DNA of 64,000 nucleotides from NCBI GenBank assembly GCA_948470335.1, contig CAOKOL010000023.1:1-64000 (forward strand), in the 5' to 3' direction. Each line of letters opens with the position of its first letter. Position 1 is the first letter of the stretch. Below are positions 34,881 to 44,565 of the stretch, piece after piece. This DNA comes from an uncultured Lachnospiraceae bacterium. Its GTDB lineage: Bacteria > Bacillota > Clostridia > Lachnospirales > Lachnospiraceae. A model generated the notes under the pieces. The model did not search any database, was not told where the DNA came from, and saw only the letters and a program-made list of their open reading frames with translations. Both the position numbers and the translations under genes were made by a program.

Positions 34881-36536
34881 TCAGCTCTGCATCGCCAGCA
34901 TCAGAGACGGCACCATCTGTTTCTTTCTGGACACCACGCCCTCCAGATAATACCCGATGCCCTGCTTCGCCCCTGCCGGAAATGCATCTGTCAGCAGGGA
35001 AACCGCGGTACTCTTCTCAGAGCAGATTACCGTAGTGGACTCATCCAGAATACTGGTCAGCATAAAATACACCACGTCAAGACCGGACTTTTCCTCCACC
35101 TCTTTCAGATAGGGCAGAAGCTGTTCTCCGATGGCCGCCAGCTCATCCGGATTCATGGAATTGATCTGGCCGATGCCCACCTTCACATCTCCCACCGCAA
35201 ACGTCTTATAATCCTGATAGAATATTTCCTCCGGCGTTTTCGACCGCAGGTCACTTCCCGCCGTAAACATATCTCTGGCCATTTTTACCGGATCAAATCC
35301 TGCGATGCCGGCCAGTTCCTCAGCCGCCGCCCTGTCTGCCGGCGTACAGGTAGGAGAGCGGTACAGCAGCGTATCGGAGATAATCGCGCAGCATAAAAGC
35401 CCCGCCGTCTGGGCATCAATTTCCAGCCCTTTCTCCCGGTACATCTGATAGACAATCGTAGCGGTGCAGCCCAGAGGCTGATTGCGGAAGAACACCGGAT
35501 TCATCGTCTCCAGCGCGCCCAGCCGGTGATGGTCGATAATCTCCAGGATATCCGCTTTTTCAATCCCGTCCACCGCCTGCGTCCGCTCATTATGGTCCAC
35601 CAGAATCACCTGTTTCCGGCGCATCCCCAGCAGGTTCCGGCGGGAGATCATACCCCTGTACAGCCCCTCCTCGTCCAGAACGGGAAAGTCACGGTGCCGC
35701 TTGCTGGCCATCACCTCTTTGATATCGTCGGTAAAATCCTCCACGCCAAAAGTGGTAATCTGCTCCTTCGTCATAAAATGACGGATCGGCATACTCTGAT
35801 TAATCAGCCTTGCCACAGTGTATGTATCAAACGGAGAGCTGATCACCGTACAGTTTTTTTCCTCTGCCAGCATCCTGATCGTCCGGGATACCGGCGCGCC
35901 GTCGCAGACGATAATACAGGCGGCATCCATTTCGATTGCACAGAGCTGAGACTCATAGCGGTTTCCCAGAATCACCAGGTCGCCGCCGTCGATATAGCTT
36001 TCCATCAGGTCAGGATTCGCCGCCGCAATCAGCACCTTTCCATGGTCAAAGACACCGTTTTCATCGCCGATCAGCATGGTGCCCTCTATGGTTTCCACGA
36101 TATTCGCGTAATGGGTCCGGGCCACTGACAGAATCCGGCTGTCATACACATTCATATAGGAATTGGCAATGTCGCCGATGGTAATCAGCCCATCCAGTCT
36201 CCGGCCGCTGACGATGGGCAGCGTAACCACGTTCAGCTCTTTCATCAGGCTCCATGCCTTTTTCAGTGAAATGCCGCTGTCCACCCCTGCGGTTTCCCGG
36301 ATCTCCATATCCTTCACCTGGGTTCCCACATCGCTGATCAGCTCAGGCACCGGCAGTTTAAAGTAATCCAGCACAAATTCCGTCTCCGGATTAAGCTGCC
36401 CGGCCCTTCTGGGCTCATAGCGCTCCTCCGTTTCTTTTTCTTTCAGTCTTGCATAGGCGATTGCGGAGCAGATCGAATCCGTATCCGGATTTTTATGCCC
36501 CACCACCATCACATGGCCTGTGTTAGAAATTGCCAT
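34881..36536 (-). CDS. ppaC: CBS/DRTGG-containing manganese-dependent inorganic pyrophosphatase
   Basis: A 551-residue family II pyrophosphatase. The DHH core is split: VVGHKNPDTDS at the N-terminus and EIIDHHRLGALE near residue 338, and the DHHA2 domain ends the protein with SRKKQMVPSL. Between them sit two CBS motifs with an inserted DRTGG domain (about 70-300), which bind adenine nucleotides to control activity. The length matches the regulated CBS-PPase form. The enzyme hydrolyses pyrophosphate in the cytoplasm. Confidence 0.95.
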   Translation of the reverse strand: MAISNTGHVMVVGHKNPDTDSICSAIAYARLKEKETEERYEPRRAGQLNPETEFVLDYFKLPVPELISDVGTQVKDMEIRETAGVDSGISLKKAWSLMKELNVVTLPIVSGRRLDGLITIGDIANSYMNVYDSRILSVARTHYANIVETIEGTMLIGDENGVFDHGKVLIAAANPDLMESYIDGGDLVILGNRYESQLCAIEMDAACIIVCDGAPVSRTIRMLAEEKNCTVISSPFDTYTVARLINQSMPIRHFMTKEQITTFGVEDFTDDIKEVMASKRHRDFPVLDEEGLYRGMISRRNLLGMRRKQVILVDHNERTQAVDGIEKADILEIIDHHRLGALETMNPVFFRNQPLGCTATIVYQMYREKGLEIDAQTAGLLCCAIISDTLLYRSPTCTPADRAAAEELAGIAGFDPVKMARDMFTAGSDLRSKTPEEIFYQDYKTFAVGDVKVGIGQINSMNPDELAAIGEQLLPYLKEVEEKSGLDVVYFMLTSILDESTTVICSEKSTAVSLLTDAFPAGAKQGIGYYLEGVVSRKKQMVPSLMLAMQS

Positions 36537-36680
36537 ATCTGGGCCTCCATTTTTATATATTAATAGATATTTTACCGTTTGTTCATACTTTGTTCACAGC
36601 CTGCTGTTATGATATCTGTATAGAAAACAGATATTCAAAAAAGAGTTTTCGTCAAAATGCACATAGATTTTTCATAATTT

Positions 36681-36703
36681 CCCCAGGATATTATATCCTG
36701 GGG
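36681..36703. repeat. Perfect palindromic hairpin
   Basis: CCCCAGGATAT and ATATCCTGGGG form a perfect stem around a single base. It lies between the small membrane protein gene and the pyrophosphatase gene. No T-tract follows on either strand, so it may be a protein-binding site or a weak terminator. Confidence 0.5.
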
Positions 36704-36797
36704 ACTCCTCATTTTATGGGAATATTGCGGGGATCATATTTTAAGTCCCGCAAACCGGGCATCCGGAACATCCCCCAAAAGCAAAGCACGCCGCATG

Positions 36798-37073
36798 TTA
36801 CTCGGCAGCCGTCTCCGCCTCAGACTCCTGGAGGATTCCCGTCAGATCGCTGACAACCATATTTTCTCTGGCATAATTGGGACGGGCCGCCAGCTTCGCC
36901 TGATAATCATTGTAAAAGGTCACGCCGATGGCGCCGCCGATTCCGCCGCATACCGCCAGAATTACCGCCCAGGTAAGAAACTTCCCTGCTTTCTTTTTCC
37001 GCCGTTCCTTCTCCACGTTTTCTTTTCTGTGGGCTTTTTCCTGTTTATATCTCTCTACTTTTTCCTGACTCAT
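36798..37073 (-). CDS. Small single-span membrane protein
   Basis: A 91-residue protein with a highly charged N-terminus (about 1-30, Lys/Glu-rich, probably coiled coil), one membrane helix (WAVILAVCGGIGGAIGV, about 35-52) and an acidic outside tail. The start at 37073 follows AAGGAG. I do not recognise the family. Similar small tail proteins are common before pyrophosphatase or ABC genes in Lachnospiraceae, but no role can be assigned. Confidence 0.7.
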   Translation of the reverse strand: MSQEKVERYKQEKAHRKENVEKERRKKKAGKFLTWAVILAVCGGIGGAIGVTFYNDYQAKLAARPNYARENMVVSDLTGILQESEAETAAE

Positions 37074-37213
37074 TCCGTATATGCTCCTTCCTGTTTATTC
37101 CATATATGAACTGCTTAAATATATTGCTTTCAAGCACAAAAATATCGCTCACACACAGACTATTTTATACGCTCACTGTGAAATGTGCAAGTATTTTCTC
37201 CATATAATAACGC

Positions 37214-38983
37214 TCAGACACCTGCCGGCTTCTCCACAATGCTGGCCGACGTATACAGTTGATAATAAATCCCTTTCCGCTCCATCAGCGTCTCGTGATT
37301 CCCTTCCTCCACGATTCGGTTTCCGGAGAGAACCAGAATCCGGTCAGCCCCGTGAATGGTGGTCAGACGATGGGCGATGGTGAGCGTGGTCCTGCCAGCC
37401 GCCAGCTTGTCCAGAGATTCGGACACCAGATGCTCGCTCTCATTGTCCAGCGCGGCGGTGGCCTCGTCTAACAGCAGTACCTTGGGCGCCTTTAAAAATA
37501 CCCGTGCGATGCTGATCCTCTGCTTCTGGCCGCCGGATAATTTCACGCCCCGCTCGCCCACATAAGTGTCATAACCGTCTTTCAGCTCCATAATAAATTC
37601 ATGGGCGCCTGCCAGCTTCGCCGCTTCTTTCACTTCTTCCAGGCCGGCTCCCGGCCGCCCATAGGCAATATTTTCATAAACGCTTCCGGAAAACAGGTAA
37701 ACGTCCTGCTGCACCACGCCCACGCTGCTGCGCAGACTCCGAAGCGTTACCTTCCGGATGTTCTGGCCGTCCAGCAGGATTTCCCCGTCAGTGGGATCAT
37801 AAAAACGGGGAATCAGATTACACATCGTCGTCTTTCCGCCGCCTGACGGGCCTACCAGCGCCACCTTTTCTCCCGGCCGGATGGTCAGGTCAATATGATC
37901 CAGCACCGGGGTATGATCGTCGGGATATTCAAAGGATACGTTCCTGAAAGTAATTTCCCCTTCCACCTGCTCCAGAGGAACCGCTCCTTCTTCGTCAAAA
38001 ATCTCCACCTCGGCATCCATCAGCTCCACAAACCGCTCCACGCCCGTCATGCCTCTCTGGAACTGTTCCGCAAATTCGATAATCCGCCGGATCGTGACCA
38101 GCAGTGTGGTCACGTACATGGTATAGGCCACCAGATCCGCCGGGGCGATCTGTCCGCCCAGCATAAACAGGCCGCCGGCCACGATCACAACCACATACAT
38201 CAGGCCGTCAAACATGCGGACCGTATTCTGAAACGCCGCCATATACCGGTAGGTCTGGCGCTTGATCCGCAGGAATTCCTGATTATCCCGGTTGAATTTC
38301 CCCAGTTCCACGTCTTCATTGGCAAACGCCCGCACCACCTTATTTCCCAGCAGGCTGTCCTCAATCCTTGCGTTCAGCTCTCCGATATGGTTCCGCTGGA
38401 CCTTAAAGGCCTTCCTCACCTTTAAGTTAAAGTACGTACAGGAAACGGCCATTACCGGAATCAGCACAAAGATAATTACGGTTAAAAGCACATTAATCCT
38501 GGCCAGGATCACAAATGACACCACCGCTTTTAAAAAGGCAATAAAAAATTCCTCCGGGCAGTGGTGGGCAAACTCTGTCACGTCAAACAGATCGCTGGTG
38601 ATCCTGGACATAATCTGCCCCACCTTGGTATTGTTAAAATAATTGTCGGACAGCTTCTGTAAATGGGCAAACGCATCTTCCCGCATGTCCGTTTCAATCG
38701 AAGCCCCCATCACATGTCCGGTGTAGGCCATATAGTAGCTGGCCAGGCCGTCTATGATCCGCAGCACAAAATATACGGCGCCGATGGTCAGAATCGTACG
38801 CACCGTCAGCGCCTGCAGATCATTCATACCCGCATTCGTAATATAACGCAGAATCAGCGGCAGCACCATCTCACAGACCGTAGTCAGCGCCGCGCAGAAC
38901 AGATCCATCACCATGATGCCCACATAGTTTTTATAATAGGGCAGGAACCGTTTCAGCAGTGTACCTGTTTTCATCCTTCTCAT
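37214..38983 (-). CDS. ABC exporter half-transporter
   Basis: A 589-residue fused permease-ATPase that works as a dimer at the membrane. Six membrane helices (about 15-310) precede the ATPase: Walker A GPSGGGKTT, signature LSGGQKQR, Walker B VLLLDEATAALD and the switch histidine in TIAHRLTT. The start at 38983 (MRRMKTG) is chosen for AGGG 8 nt upstream; earlier ATGs lack a site. There is no adjacent second half or peptide gene, so it is probably a homodimeric drug, lipid or peptide exporter. Confidence 0.93.
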   Translation of the reverse strand: MRRMKTGTLLKRFLPYYKNYVGIMVMDLFCAALTTVCEMVLPLILRYITNAGMNDLQALTVRTILTIGAVYFVLRIIDGLASYYMAYTGHVMGASIETDMREDAFAHLQKLSDNYFNNTKVGQIMSRITSDLFDVTEFAHHCPEEFFIAFLKAVVSFVILARINVLLTVIIFVLIPVMAVSCTYFNLKVRKAFKVQRNHIGELNARIEDSLLGNKVVRAFANEDVELGKFNRDNQEFLRIKRQTYRYMAAFQNTVRMFDGLMYVVVIVAGGLFMLGGQIAPADLVAYTMYVTTLLVTIRRIIEFAEQFQRGMTGVERFVELMDAEVEIFDEEGAVPLEQVEGEITFRNVSFEYPDDHTPVLDHIDLTIRPGEKVALVGPSGGGKTTMCNLIPRFYDPTDGEILLDGQNIRKVTLRSLRSSVGVVQQDVYLFSGSVYENIAYGRPGAGLEEVKEAAKLAGAHEFIMELKDGYDTYVGERGVKLSGGQKQRISIARVFLKAPKVLLLDEATAALDNESEHLVSESLDKLAAGRTTLTIAHRLTTIHGADRILVLSGNRIVEEGNHETLMERKGIYYQLYTSASIVEKPAGV

Positions 38984-39189
38984 CTCCATTTCCCTGGTAT
39001 TTTTTCGGAACAGGATACAATTTGTTATCATCCATATTCCGGATAGCAAAGCAGTTTCCGTGAAACACACGTTTTAATAGTGTAACACAGATCTGCTGTT
39101 TTTTCTATAAGGATTCGATGCTTTTCTCGCCGGAATCAATTTGAAAAACACAATCAATATTCAAATTTTAAAAAGCATATTCAAAATAC

Positions 39190-39220
39190 AGAAAAAGCAC
39201 CGGCACAATATCCGGTACTT
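39190..39220 (-). terminator. Terminator after the response regulator operon
   Basis: On the minus strand AAGTACCGG, a 8-nt loop and CCGGTGCTT with one mismatch are followed by TTTTTC. It lies 135 nt after the response regulator gene. Confidence 0.65.
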
Positions 39221-39354
39221 AAATAAACATTATCTTCGTATGCCTTATATCATATATGCCTCCTGCATGAACATGGCATATTCATCCAGATCTGATAAAT
39301 TCCGCAGCGAACTTCCTTATACGCCTTTTTTACATTCGTAAAAAAGACTGTAAA

Positions 39355-40047
39355 TTACAAATAGTGAGCCCAGAACTTCTGCGAATAAAGCGCGGGAGTC
39401 TCACCTGTTATTTTTTTGAAATATTTATAAAAATTATTCACATTATTATATCCAATTTTCTCAGAAATTTCTTGGATAGACATATCCCCCTGTTTCAGAA
39501 GTCTTATGGCGTACCGAATGCGAAGTTTATGAATATATGACATAACCGAATCGCCCGTATATTTTTTGAACATATGGCTGATATGACTGTCGGTACAAAA
39601 TGTAATTCCGGACAATTCCTCCAATGTAATCTGTCTTGTGTAATTGGCATGAATATACTCCATAACGGAATCCACCGTCTTGTTGCCGGTAATTCTCCAC
39701 CCCACGGCTCTCACTATTGCTTCCCTTAGCTGCTGGAAATCTATGGGTTTTGATATGATATCACACACTCCCATACGCAGGGCTTTCTGGGCATAGGAAA
39801 AAGAGTCATACGCCGTGATAATAATCACTTTTGCATCTTGTATTTTCTGTATTACTTCAAAGCCATTTAAAAAAGGCATCTCAATATCCATAAATACAAG
39901 CTGCGGCTTTTCACGGCGTATCAGATCCAGAGCCTGCATTCCGTTTTCTGCCGTACCCGCAATTTCAATCGGAAACTGCTCTTGTATAATAAAATGCCGA
40001 ATAATTTCAAGAGCTGCTTTTTCATCATCACAAATCACCGCTTTCAT
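39355..40047 (-). CDS. YesN-like response regulator with AraC-type DNA-binding domain
   Basis: A 230-residue response regulator. The receiver domain (1-115) has the acidic pair CDDE, the phospho-acceptor aspartate in FMDIEMP and the lysine in SKPID. The C-terminal 100 residues are an AraC-type double helix-turn-helix (ITLEELSGITFCTDSHISHM, IGYNNVNNFYKYFKK). The start MKAVICDDE at 40047 is preferred to the longer frame. It overlaps the cupin/PocR gene by 20 nt. No histidine kinase gene is adjacent. Confidence 0.88.
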   Translation of the reverse strand: MKAVICDDEKAALEIIRHFIIQEQFPIEIAGTAENGMQALDLIRREKPQLVFMDIEMPFLNGFEVIQKIQDAKVIIITAYDSFSYAQKALRMGVCDIISKPIDFQQLREAIVRAVGWRITGNKTVDSVMEYIHANYTRQITLEELSGITFCTDSHISHMFKKYTGDSVMSYIHKLRIRYAIRLLKQGDMSIQEISEKIGYNNVNNFYKYFKKITGETPALYSQKFWAHYL

Positions 40048-40627
40048 CAAACCATTCACTCCTATACATGCATTCTCTGTGTCCTCCGCCACTTTCCGGT
40101 TTGCATTTCTTCTTGCAGAAATCAGGAAAAGTGTCCCCTGAGCATATCAGATTGTTTTTTCGATCATATATGGAATAAGGATACCCCAAAGCCTCCAGAA
40201 ACTGTGTCCGAATCGCTTCCACAGCCCTGAACAGCAGCTGCTCCGCATCTTCACCTGGTATCAATTCGTCTTTTTCCGGCCCGGGCCAGTCAGTATTAAT
40301 CAAGTCAAAAACAGACCCGCCCGCTGATGAGATTAAAAGATGGATAAAAGGAACGCTCCCGACATTATACACCTCATGCACCACTCCCACAGGCCAGTGA
40401 AAAAGCCGCCCTGGCTTTAGCTGTGTCACTTCTCCGTCTATATAGGAAACAGCCTCTCCCTGAATGATATAATTTACCTGTTCATCATAATGCCTGTGAG
40501 GAGGATGGTGCGTTCCGAGATCCATGGTCACAATTCCGACATGCAGCCTTTTTCGCTGCATGTCCTGCCCGTTATTTTCCATCCATTCTATATTTCCCCA
40601 GTCAGTTTTCTGCAGGCTCATTTTCAC
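40028..40627 (-). CDS. Cupin fused to a PocR-type sensory domain
   Basis: A 199-residue protein. A cupin domain (about 25-105, HPPHRHYDEQVNYIIQGE with the metal-binding histidines and glutamate) precedes a short segment like the PocR ligand-sensing domain (about 120-199), whose cysteines appear in FCKKKCKP and HRECMY. The PocR part seems to end early compared with full-length domains. It is translated just before and overlapping the response regulator, so it may sense the inducer and act on that regulator. Confidence 0.72.
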   Translation of the reverse strand: MKMSLQKTDWGNIEWMENNGQDMQRKRLHVGIVTMDLGTHHPPHRHYDEQVNYIIQGEAVSYIDGEVTQLKPGRLFHWPVGVVHEVYNVGSVPFIHLLISSAGGSVFDLINTDWPGPEKDELIPGEDAEQLLFRAVEAIRTQFLEALGYPYSIYDRKNNLICSGDTFPDFCKKKCKPESGGGHRECMYRSEWFDESGDL

Positions 40628-40695
40628 ACTCCTTCGAAAATCTTTTCATGAGTATACCACATCATTCCGGCTCCATCCCACAACGTTTATGCCTT

Positions 40696-41319
40696 TTATA
40701 ATATTTCCGTTAATTTTTTCAGAACGGCTTCCGCAAATTGTCTGTGCCCATCCTCCGAAAAGTGGCATCCGTCATTCTGAAATGAAGAAACGCATTGGTC
40801 CGCATCCATAAATTCCACATGATAACGCAAGGCAATCTCCGAGAATATTTCCGATAACATGCCGGACTTCTCTATCGACGTCCGGTCCAGCTCACAATCA
40901 TCAAATTCCGTCTCTCTCAGCGATGCCGGCGAGATCAGCAAAACTTTACTCTCCGATTTATACCACCGCAAAAAGCTTTGCACTTTTTTCAGCATCTGTT
41001 CCATGCTCAGGCCGATCTCTCCCGGCGAGAGATGATATCTGCATTTCGTATCATTTGTCCCAAGCATAATCAGTATGCAGTCCAGAGGATGATGAGACAT
41101 CAGACACGGTTCAATCAGTCTCAAACCATTTCGATATGGCTGAATATCATCTTCCATGGCAATCGTGCGGCCGCAAAGCCCTTCCTCTATAACCTTCCAT
41201 TTCCCTTCCGTCATTTTTGCAAGCCGTCCCGTCCATCGCACATCAGGCGAAAATCTGTTTAGAACAGAACCTTGGTATCCCCATGTGTTAGAATCTCCGT
41301 AACACAGTATTTGCTTCAT
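40696..41319 (-). CDS. SGNH/GDSL-type esterase
   Basis: A 207-residue SGNH hydrolase without a signal peptide. Block I is YGDSNTWG with the catalytic serine, block III is LGTND, and block V is DGCHFSEDGH with the catalytic aspartate and histidine. It should hydrolyse acyl esters in the cytoplasm. The start at 41319 follows GAGGAGG. It lies between the symporter and the cupin gene, after a terminator-like hairpin. Substrate unknown. Confidence 0.88.
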   Translation of the reverse strand: MKQILCYGDSNTWGYQGSVLNRFSPDVRWTGRLAKMTEGKWKVIEEGLCGRTIAMEDDIQPYRNGLRLIEPCLMSHHPLDCILIMLGTNDTKCRYHLSPGEIGLSMEQMLKKVQSFLRWYKSESKVLLISPASLRETEFDDCELDRTSIEKSGMLSEIFSEIALRYHVEFMDADQCVSSFQNDGCHFSEDGHRQFAEAVLKKLTEIL

Positions 41320-41348
41320 TTTCTTCCTCCTCGTCGTAATGTGCTTTT

Positions 41349-41389
41349 TAAGAAAAACTGTCAGCGTATTCTACCGACAGTTTTTCTTA
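41349..41389 (-). terminator. Terminator after the symporter gene
   Basis: TAAGAAAAACTGTC and GACAGTTTTTCTTA pair perfectly over 14 bp around a 13-nt loop, 30 nt after the symporter stop. The arms supply the T-tract on the minus strand. Confidence 0.8.
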
Positions 41390-41418
41390 GTCAATGATCC
41401 GGATGATGCCCAAACCGA

Positions 41419-42867
41419 TCAGCCGTGAAACGAATCATTCCAGGTTTCCCCCACATTCAGAATACCCAACTTTTCCGGATCAAATACCGGCTCCTCTATG
41501 TTTTCTTTTTTCTGACGATCATAATCCTTAAAAATTTTCACAGACTGATTTCCAAGAATTATCAGTGCAACCACATTCAGCCAGGCCATCAGAGCGTTTC
41601 CAATATCTCCCATTGTCCAAATCGTCTGTGCCGATAATATCGTTCCGACAAATACGGAAATGATAAAAAAAATCTGCACAATTCGGACGGCCTTACGATT
41701 ACTTCCGAACAGATATTTCACATTGCTTTCAGTGTATAAATAATATGCCGTTAATGCCACAAAAGCAAAACATAAGATCGACATTGCCACAAATATTTCT
41801 CCAAATCCGGGAAAAACCGTATTGATCGCTTCACTCACAAATTTATTGCCATATGTTTTTCCCGGCAGTCCTTCATATATTAAACCACCGTTTTCTCCCT
41901 GCACATTATAACATCCTGTCATCAGCATCATAATCGCAGATGTCGTACATACAAAAATAGTTCCGATATAAACGCTGAGTCCTGCCACAAGTCCCTGTTT
42001 TGCCGGATGGGATACCTCTGCAGATGCGGATGTAATCGCAGAAGTTCCTATGCCCACTTCATTCGCATATACACCTCTTTTAATACCCCAGCTGATCGCA
42101 GAACCGGCAATCGCACCGAACATGGCATCGGTGGATAATGCGCTCTTTACGATCAGTGACAGTACCGACGGCAGCTGCCCGATATTAAAAATGATAATAA
42201 TCAGGGCCATAATCACATAAGCGCATCCCATAATCGGGGATAATCTCTGCGCCACATTGCCGATACGTTTCAAACCGCCTATAATCGTCAGTGCAAGAAC
42301 AGCAGTAAACAAAATGCTGTATATCATTATATTTCCGCCTAATGCATCCTGTACGCCATGAACGATATTAAACGATTGCACGCATGGCATTAAGAACGTT
42401 ACGGAAACAACAGTAATAACCGCAAATGCCGTCGCAAAAATTTTTCCTGTCTTTTTATTTTTCATCCCGCCCTCCATATAATATGCGGGACCGCCTCTGT
42501 ATTCTCCGTCTACCACTCTTTTGAATGTCTGGGCCAGAGTCGCTTCTGTCTGAGCAATAGAGGTTCCGAAAAACGCAAGTACCCAAAGCCAAAAAATTGC
42601 TCCCGGACCGCCGAAATAAATCCCTGTCGCCATACCCGCGATATTACCGACACCCACGCTCCTGGCAGCCGTAAATATAAAGGACTGTATCGAGGACATT
42701 CCTTTCTCACTGGCCCCGCTTGAGCCGGTCAATCGAATCATCTCTTTTAAACAGCGTATCTGAGGAAATCTCATTCGCATGGAAAAATAAACGCCTGCGC
42801 CCAATACCAAAATCACAAGAGGCATACTCCATAAAATATTGTTTATTAATTCTAAAATCTCACCCAT
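41419..42867 (-). CDS. Sodium:alanine/glycine symporter (AGCS family)
   Basis: A 482-residue polytopic membrane transporter of the AGCS family, which imports alanine, glycine or related small amino acids with sodium. Family segments include VGVGNIAGMATGIYFGGPGA and the GTSAITSASAEVSHPAKQG loop. About 11 membrane helices are visible. It lies 150 nt after a serine hydroxymethyltransferase-like gene in the same direction, so import and use of the same amino acid may be linked. Confidence 0.93.
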   Translation of the reverse strand: MGEILELINNILWSMPLVILVLGAGVYFSMRMRFPQIRCLKEMIRLTGSSGASEKGMSSIQSFIFTAARSVGVGNIAGMATGIYFGGPGAIFWLWVLAFFGTSIAQTEATLAQTFKRVVDGEYRGGPAYYMEGGMKNKKTGKIFATAFAVITVVSVTFLMPCVQSFNIVHGVQDALGGNIMIYSILFTAVLALTIIGGLKRIGNVAQRLSPIMGCAYVIMALIIIIFNIGQLPSVLSLIVKSALSTDAMFGAIAGSAISWGIKRGVYANEVGIGTSAITSASAEVSHPAKQGLVAGLSVYIGTIFVCTTSAIMMLMTGCYNVQGENGGLIYEGLPGKTYGNKFVSEAINTVFPGFGEIFVAMSILCFAFVALTAYYLYTESNVKYLFGSNRKAVRIVQIFFIISVFVGTILSAQTIWTMGDIGNALMAWLNVVALIILGNQSVKIFKDYDRQKKENIEEPVFDPEKLGILNVGETWNDSFHG

Positions 42868-43018
42868 CTCAGTTTCCCCCGGTCTCTTTCGTTATTTTAT
42901 AAAAACATCCGGAAACAGACGCATCCATTTCCGGCCGTTTTCATTATATGCAGCTATTTATGTTTTCTGTTTTCCCGTACTTTCATTCATTTTTCATTCA
43001 ATCATTTGCCGCCCATGC

Positions 43019-44293
43019 TTAAATGAAATAGTCCTCATAAATTTTTTCATAGAGAGGGAATTTCGAAATCAATTCGGACGCTTTCTTTTTACAGGCATCC
43101 AAAACAGTATGATCGTCGATATTTTCAGCCACCTGATCCATAATCTGCGCAATCACCTCAATATCTTCCTCATGAAATCCTCTCTGTGCGGTAGAAGTTA
43201 AACCGATGCGTACGCCACTGGTCAGATTAGGAGAAGCCGTATCACCGGGAATCATATTTTTATTTAATGTAATTCCCACATATTCCAGCGCATCCTGAAA
43301 CTGCTTGCCCGTAATTCCCCTTGGACGCAAATCCAGTAAAACAATATGATTTTCGGTTCCGCCGGATACGATGCGGAATCCTTTTTCCGACAGCGATCTG
43401 GCAAGATACTTGGCATTTGCAACGACGCGGCCCATTATTTCACGAAATTCCAAAGACGCCGCATATTTGAAGGTATAAGCTTTCGCCGCCATTGTCTGCA
43501 GATGAATGGAACTGACTGTTCCCGGGAATACGGCCGAATCAAGTTTTTTTGCATATTCTTCTTTGCATAGAATAAAACCTCCGCGGGGTCCACATAATGT
43601 TTTTGCCATAGATGAAGATACAAAGTCCGCGTAGGGAACGGGAGACGGAATCACTTTCGCCGCAACCAATCCGGAAATATGCGCCATATCCACCATCAGC
43701 TTAGCATTCGCTTCCTTAGCAATATCGGCAATACGTTCATAATCAATCAGCTGCGGATATGCGCTTCCGCCTGCAATAATCAGTTTCGGATGTACTTCTT
43801 TCGCCTTTGCCGCCAATCCCTCATAATCAATCTGCTCTGTCTCATGATCCAAAGCATAGTGCTCAAAACGGAAAAATTTTGACATAAAGTTCGCCGGTGA
43901 CCCATGCGTCAGATGTCCTCCGTCATCCAGACTCATACTGAGAATGGTATCCCCCGGATTCATCAGTCCCATACGCATCATACATGCATATACGCCATAG
44001 TTTGCACTGGAACCGGAATAAGGCTGAATATTGACGTGTTCCGCCTCATAGAGTTTTTTACCCCGTTCAACTGCAAGAAGTTCCATCTTATCCGCATACT
44101 GAGAACCCGCCTGAAAACGTTTGCCAGGATACCCCTCTGTCGTCTTGTTGTTAAATACGCATCCGGCCAGCTCCAGACATTCTACCGGCGCCGTACTTTC
44201 CGATGCAATCATTTCGATGTTTCCCTGCTGACGTCTGTACTCCTCCTGTACAATCTCATAAAGCTCCGGGTCATTCTGTTTTGTTGCTTTCAT
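43019..44293 (-). CDS. glyA: Serine hydroxymethyltransferase-like PLP enzyme
   Basis: A 424-residue fold-type I PLP enzyme of the SHMT family, which swaps a one-carbon unit between serine and glycine using folate. Family motifs include NIEMIASES, TTEGYPGKR, NIQPYSGS and the PLP region. In ordinary GlyA the lysine lies in TTTHKTLRGPRGG; here it reads SSMAKTLCGPRGG, with the lysine kept but the neighbouring histidine and arginine replaced. This may alter substrate choice. The start at 44293 follows AAAGGAGG. It leads into an amino-acid symporter. A second standard glyA may exist elsewhere. Confidence 0.85.
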   Translation of the reverse strand: MKATKQNDPELYEIVQEEYRRQQGNIEMIASESTAPVECLELAGCVFNNKTTEGYPGKRFQAGSQYADKMELLAVERGKKLYEAEHVNIQPYSGSSANYGVYACMMRMGLMNPGDTILSMSLDDGGHLTHGSPANFMSKFFRFEHYALDHETEQIDYEGLAAKAKEVHPKLIIAGGSAYPQLIDYERIADIAKEANAKLMVDMAHISGLVAAKVIPSPVPYADFVSSSMAKTLCGPRGGFILCKEEYAKKLDSAVFPGTVSSIHLQTMAAKAYTFKYAASLEFREIMGRVVANAKYLARSLSEKGFRIVSGGTENHIVLLDLRPRGITGKQFQDALEYVGITLNKNMIPGDTASPNLTSGVRIGLTSTAQRGFHEEDIEVIAQIMDQVAENIDDHTVLDACKKKASELISKFPLYEKIYEDYFI

Positions 44294-44502
44294 TCATCGT
44301 GCCTCCTTTGGTTTATTTTAGATTTTCCATTTCTTTTTATATCTATTATTCTCCCAAAAACAGGCCCTTTGATCTATTATCTATTTTGTTCTTTTATATA
44401 CCATTTCTGTGAATTTTATTTTTGATGGAATCCTCTGTCCTTGTGACAAAAATATAAGATAAGCATAAATGAAATGAAAATTAAGAAATGAATTGCAGAC
44501 TA

Positions 44503-44548
44503 AAACAACCCCGGAACTGCCGGTCAGACAGGCATTCCGAGGTTGTTT
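44503..44548 (-). terminator. Terminator after glk
   Basis: AAACAACC-CGGAA-TGCC pairs with GGCA-TCCG-GGTTGTTT around a short loop; on the minus strand the stem ends in TTGTTTTAG. It closes the operon that begins at the SAM riboswitch. Confidence 0.75.
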
Positions 44549-44565
44549 CATCTTTATATCCTTTT

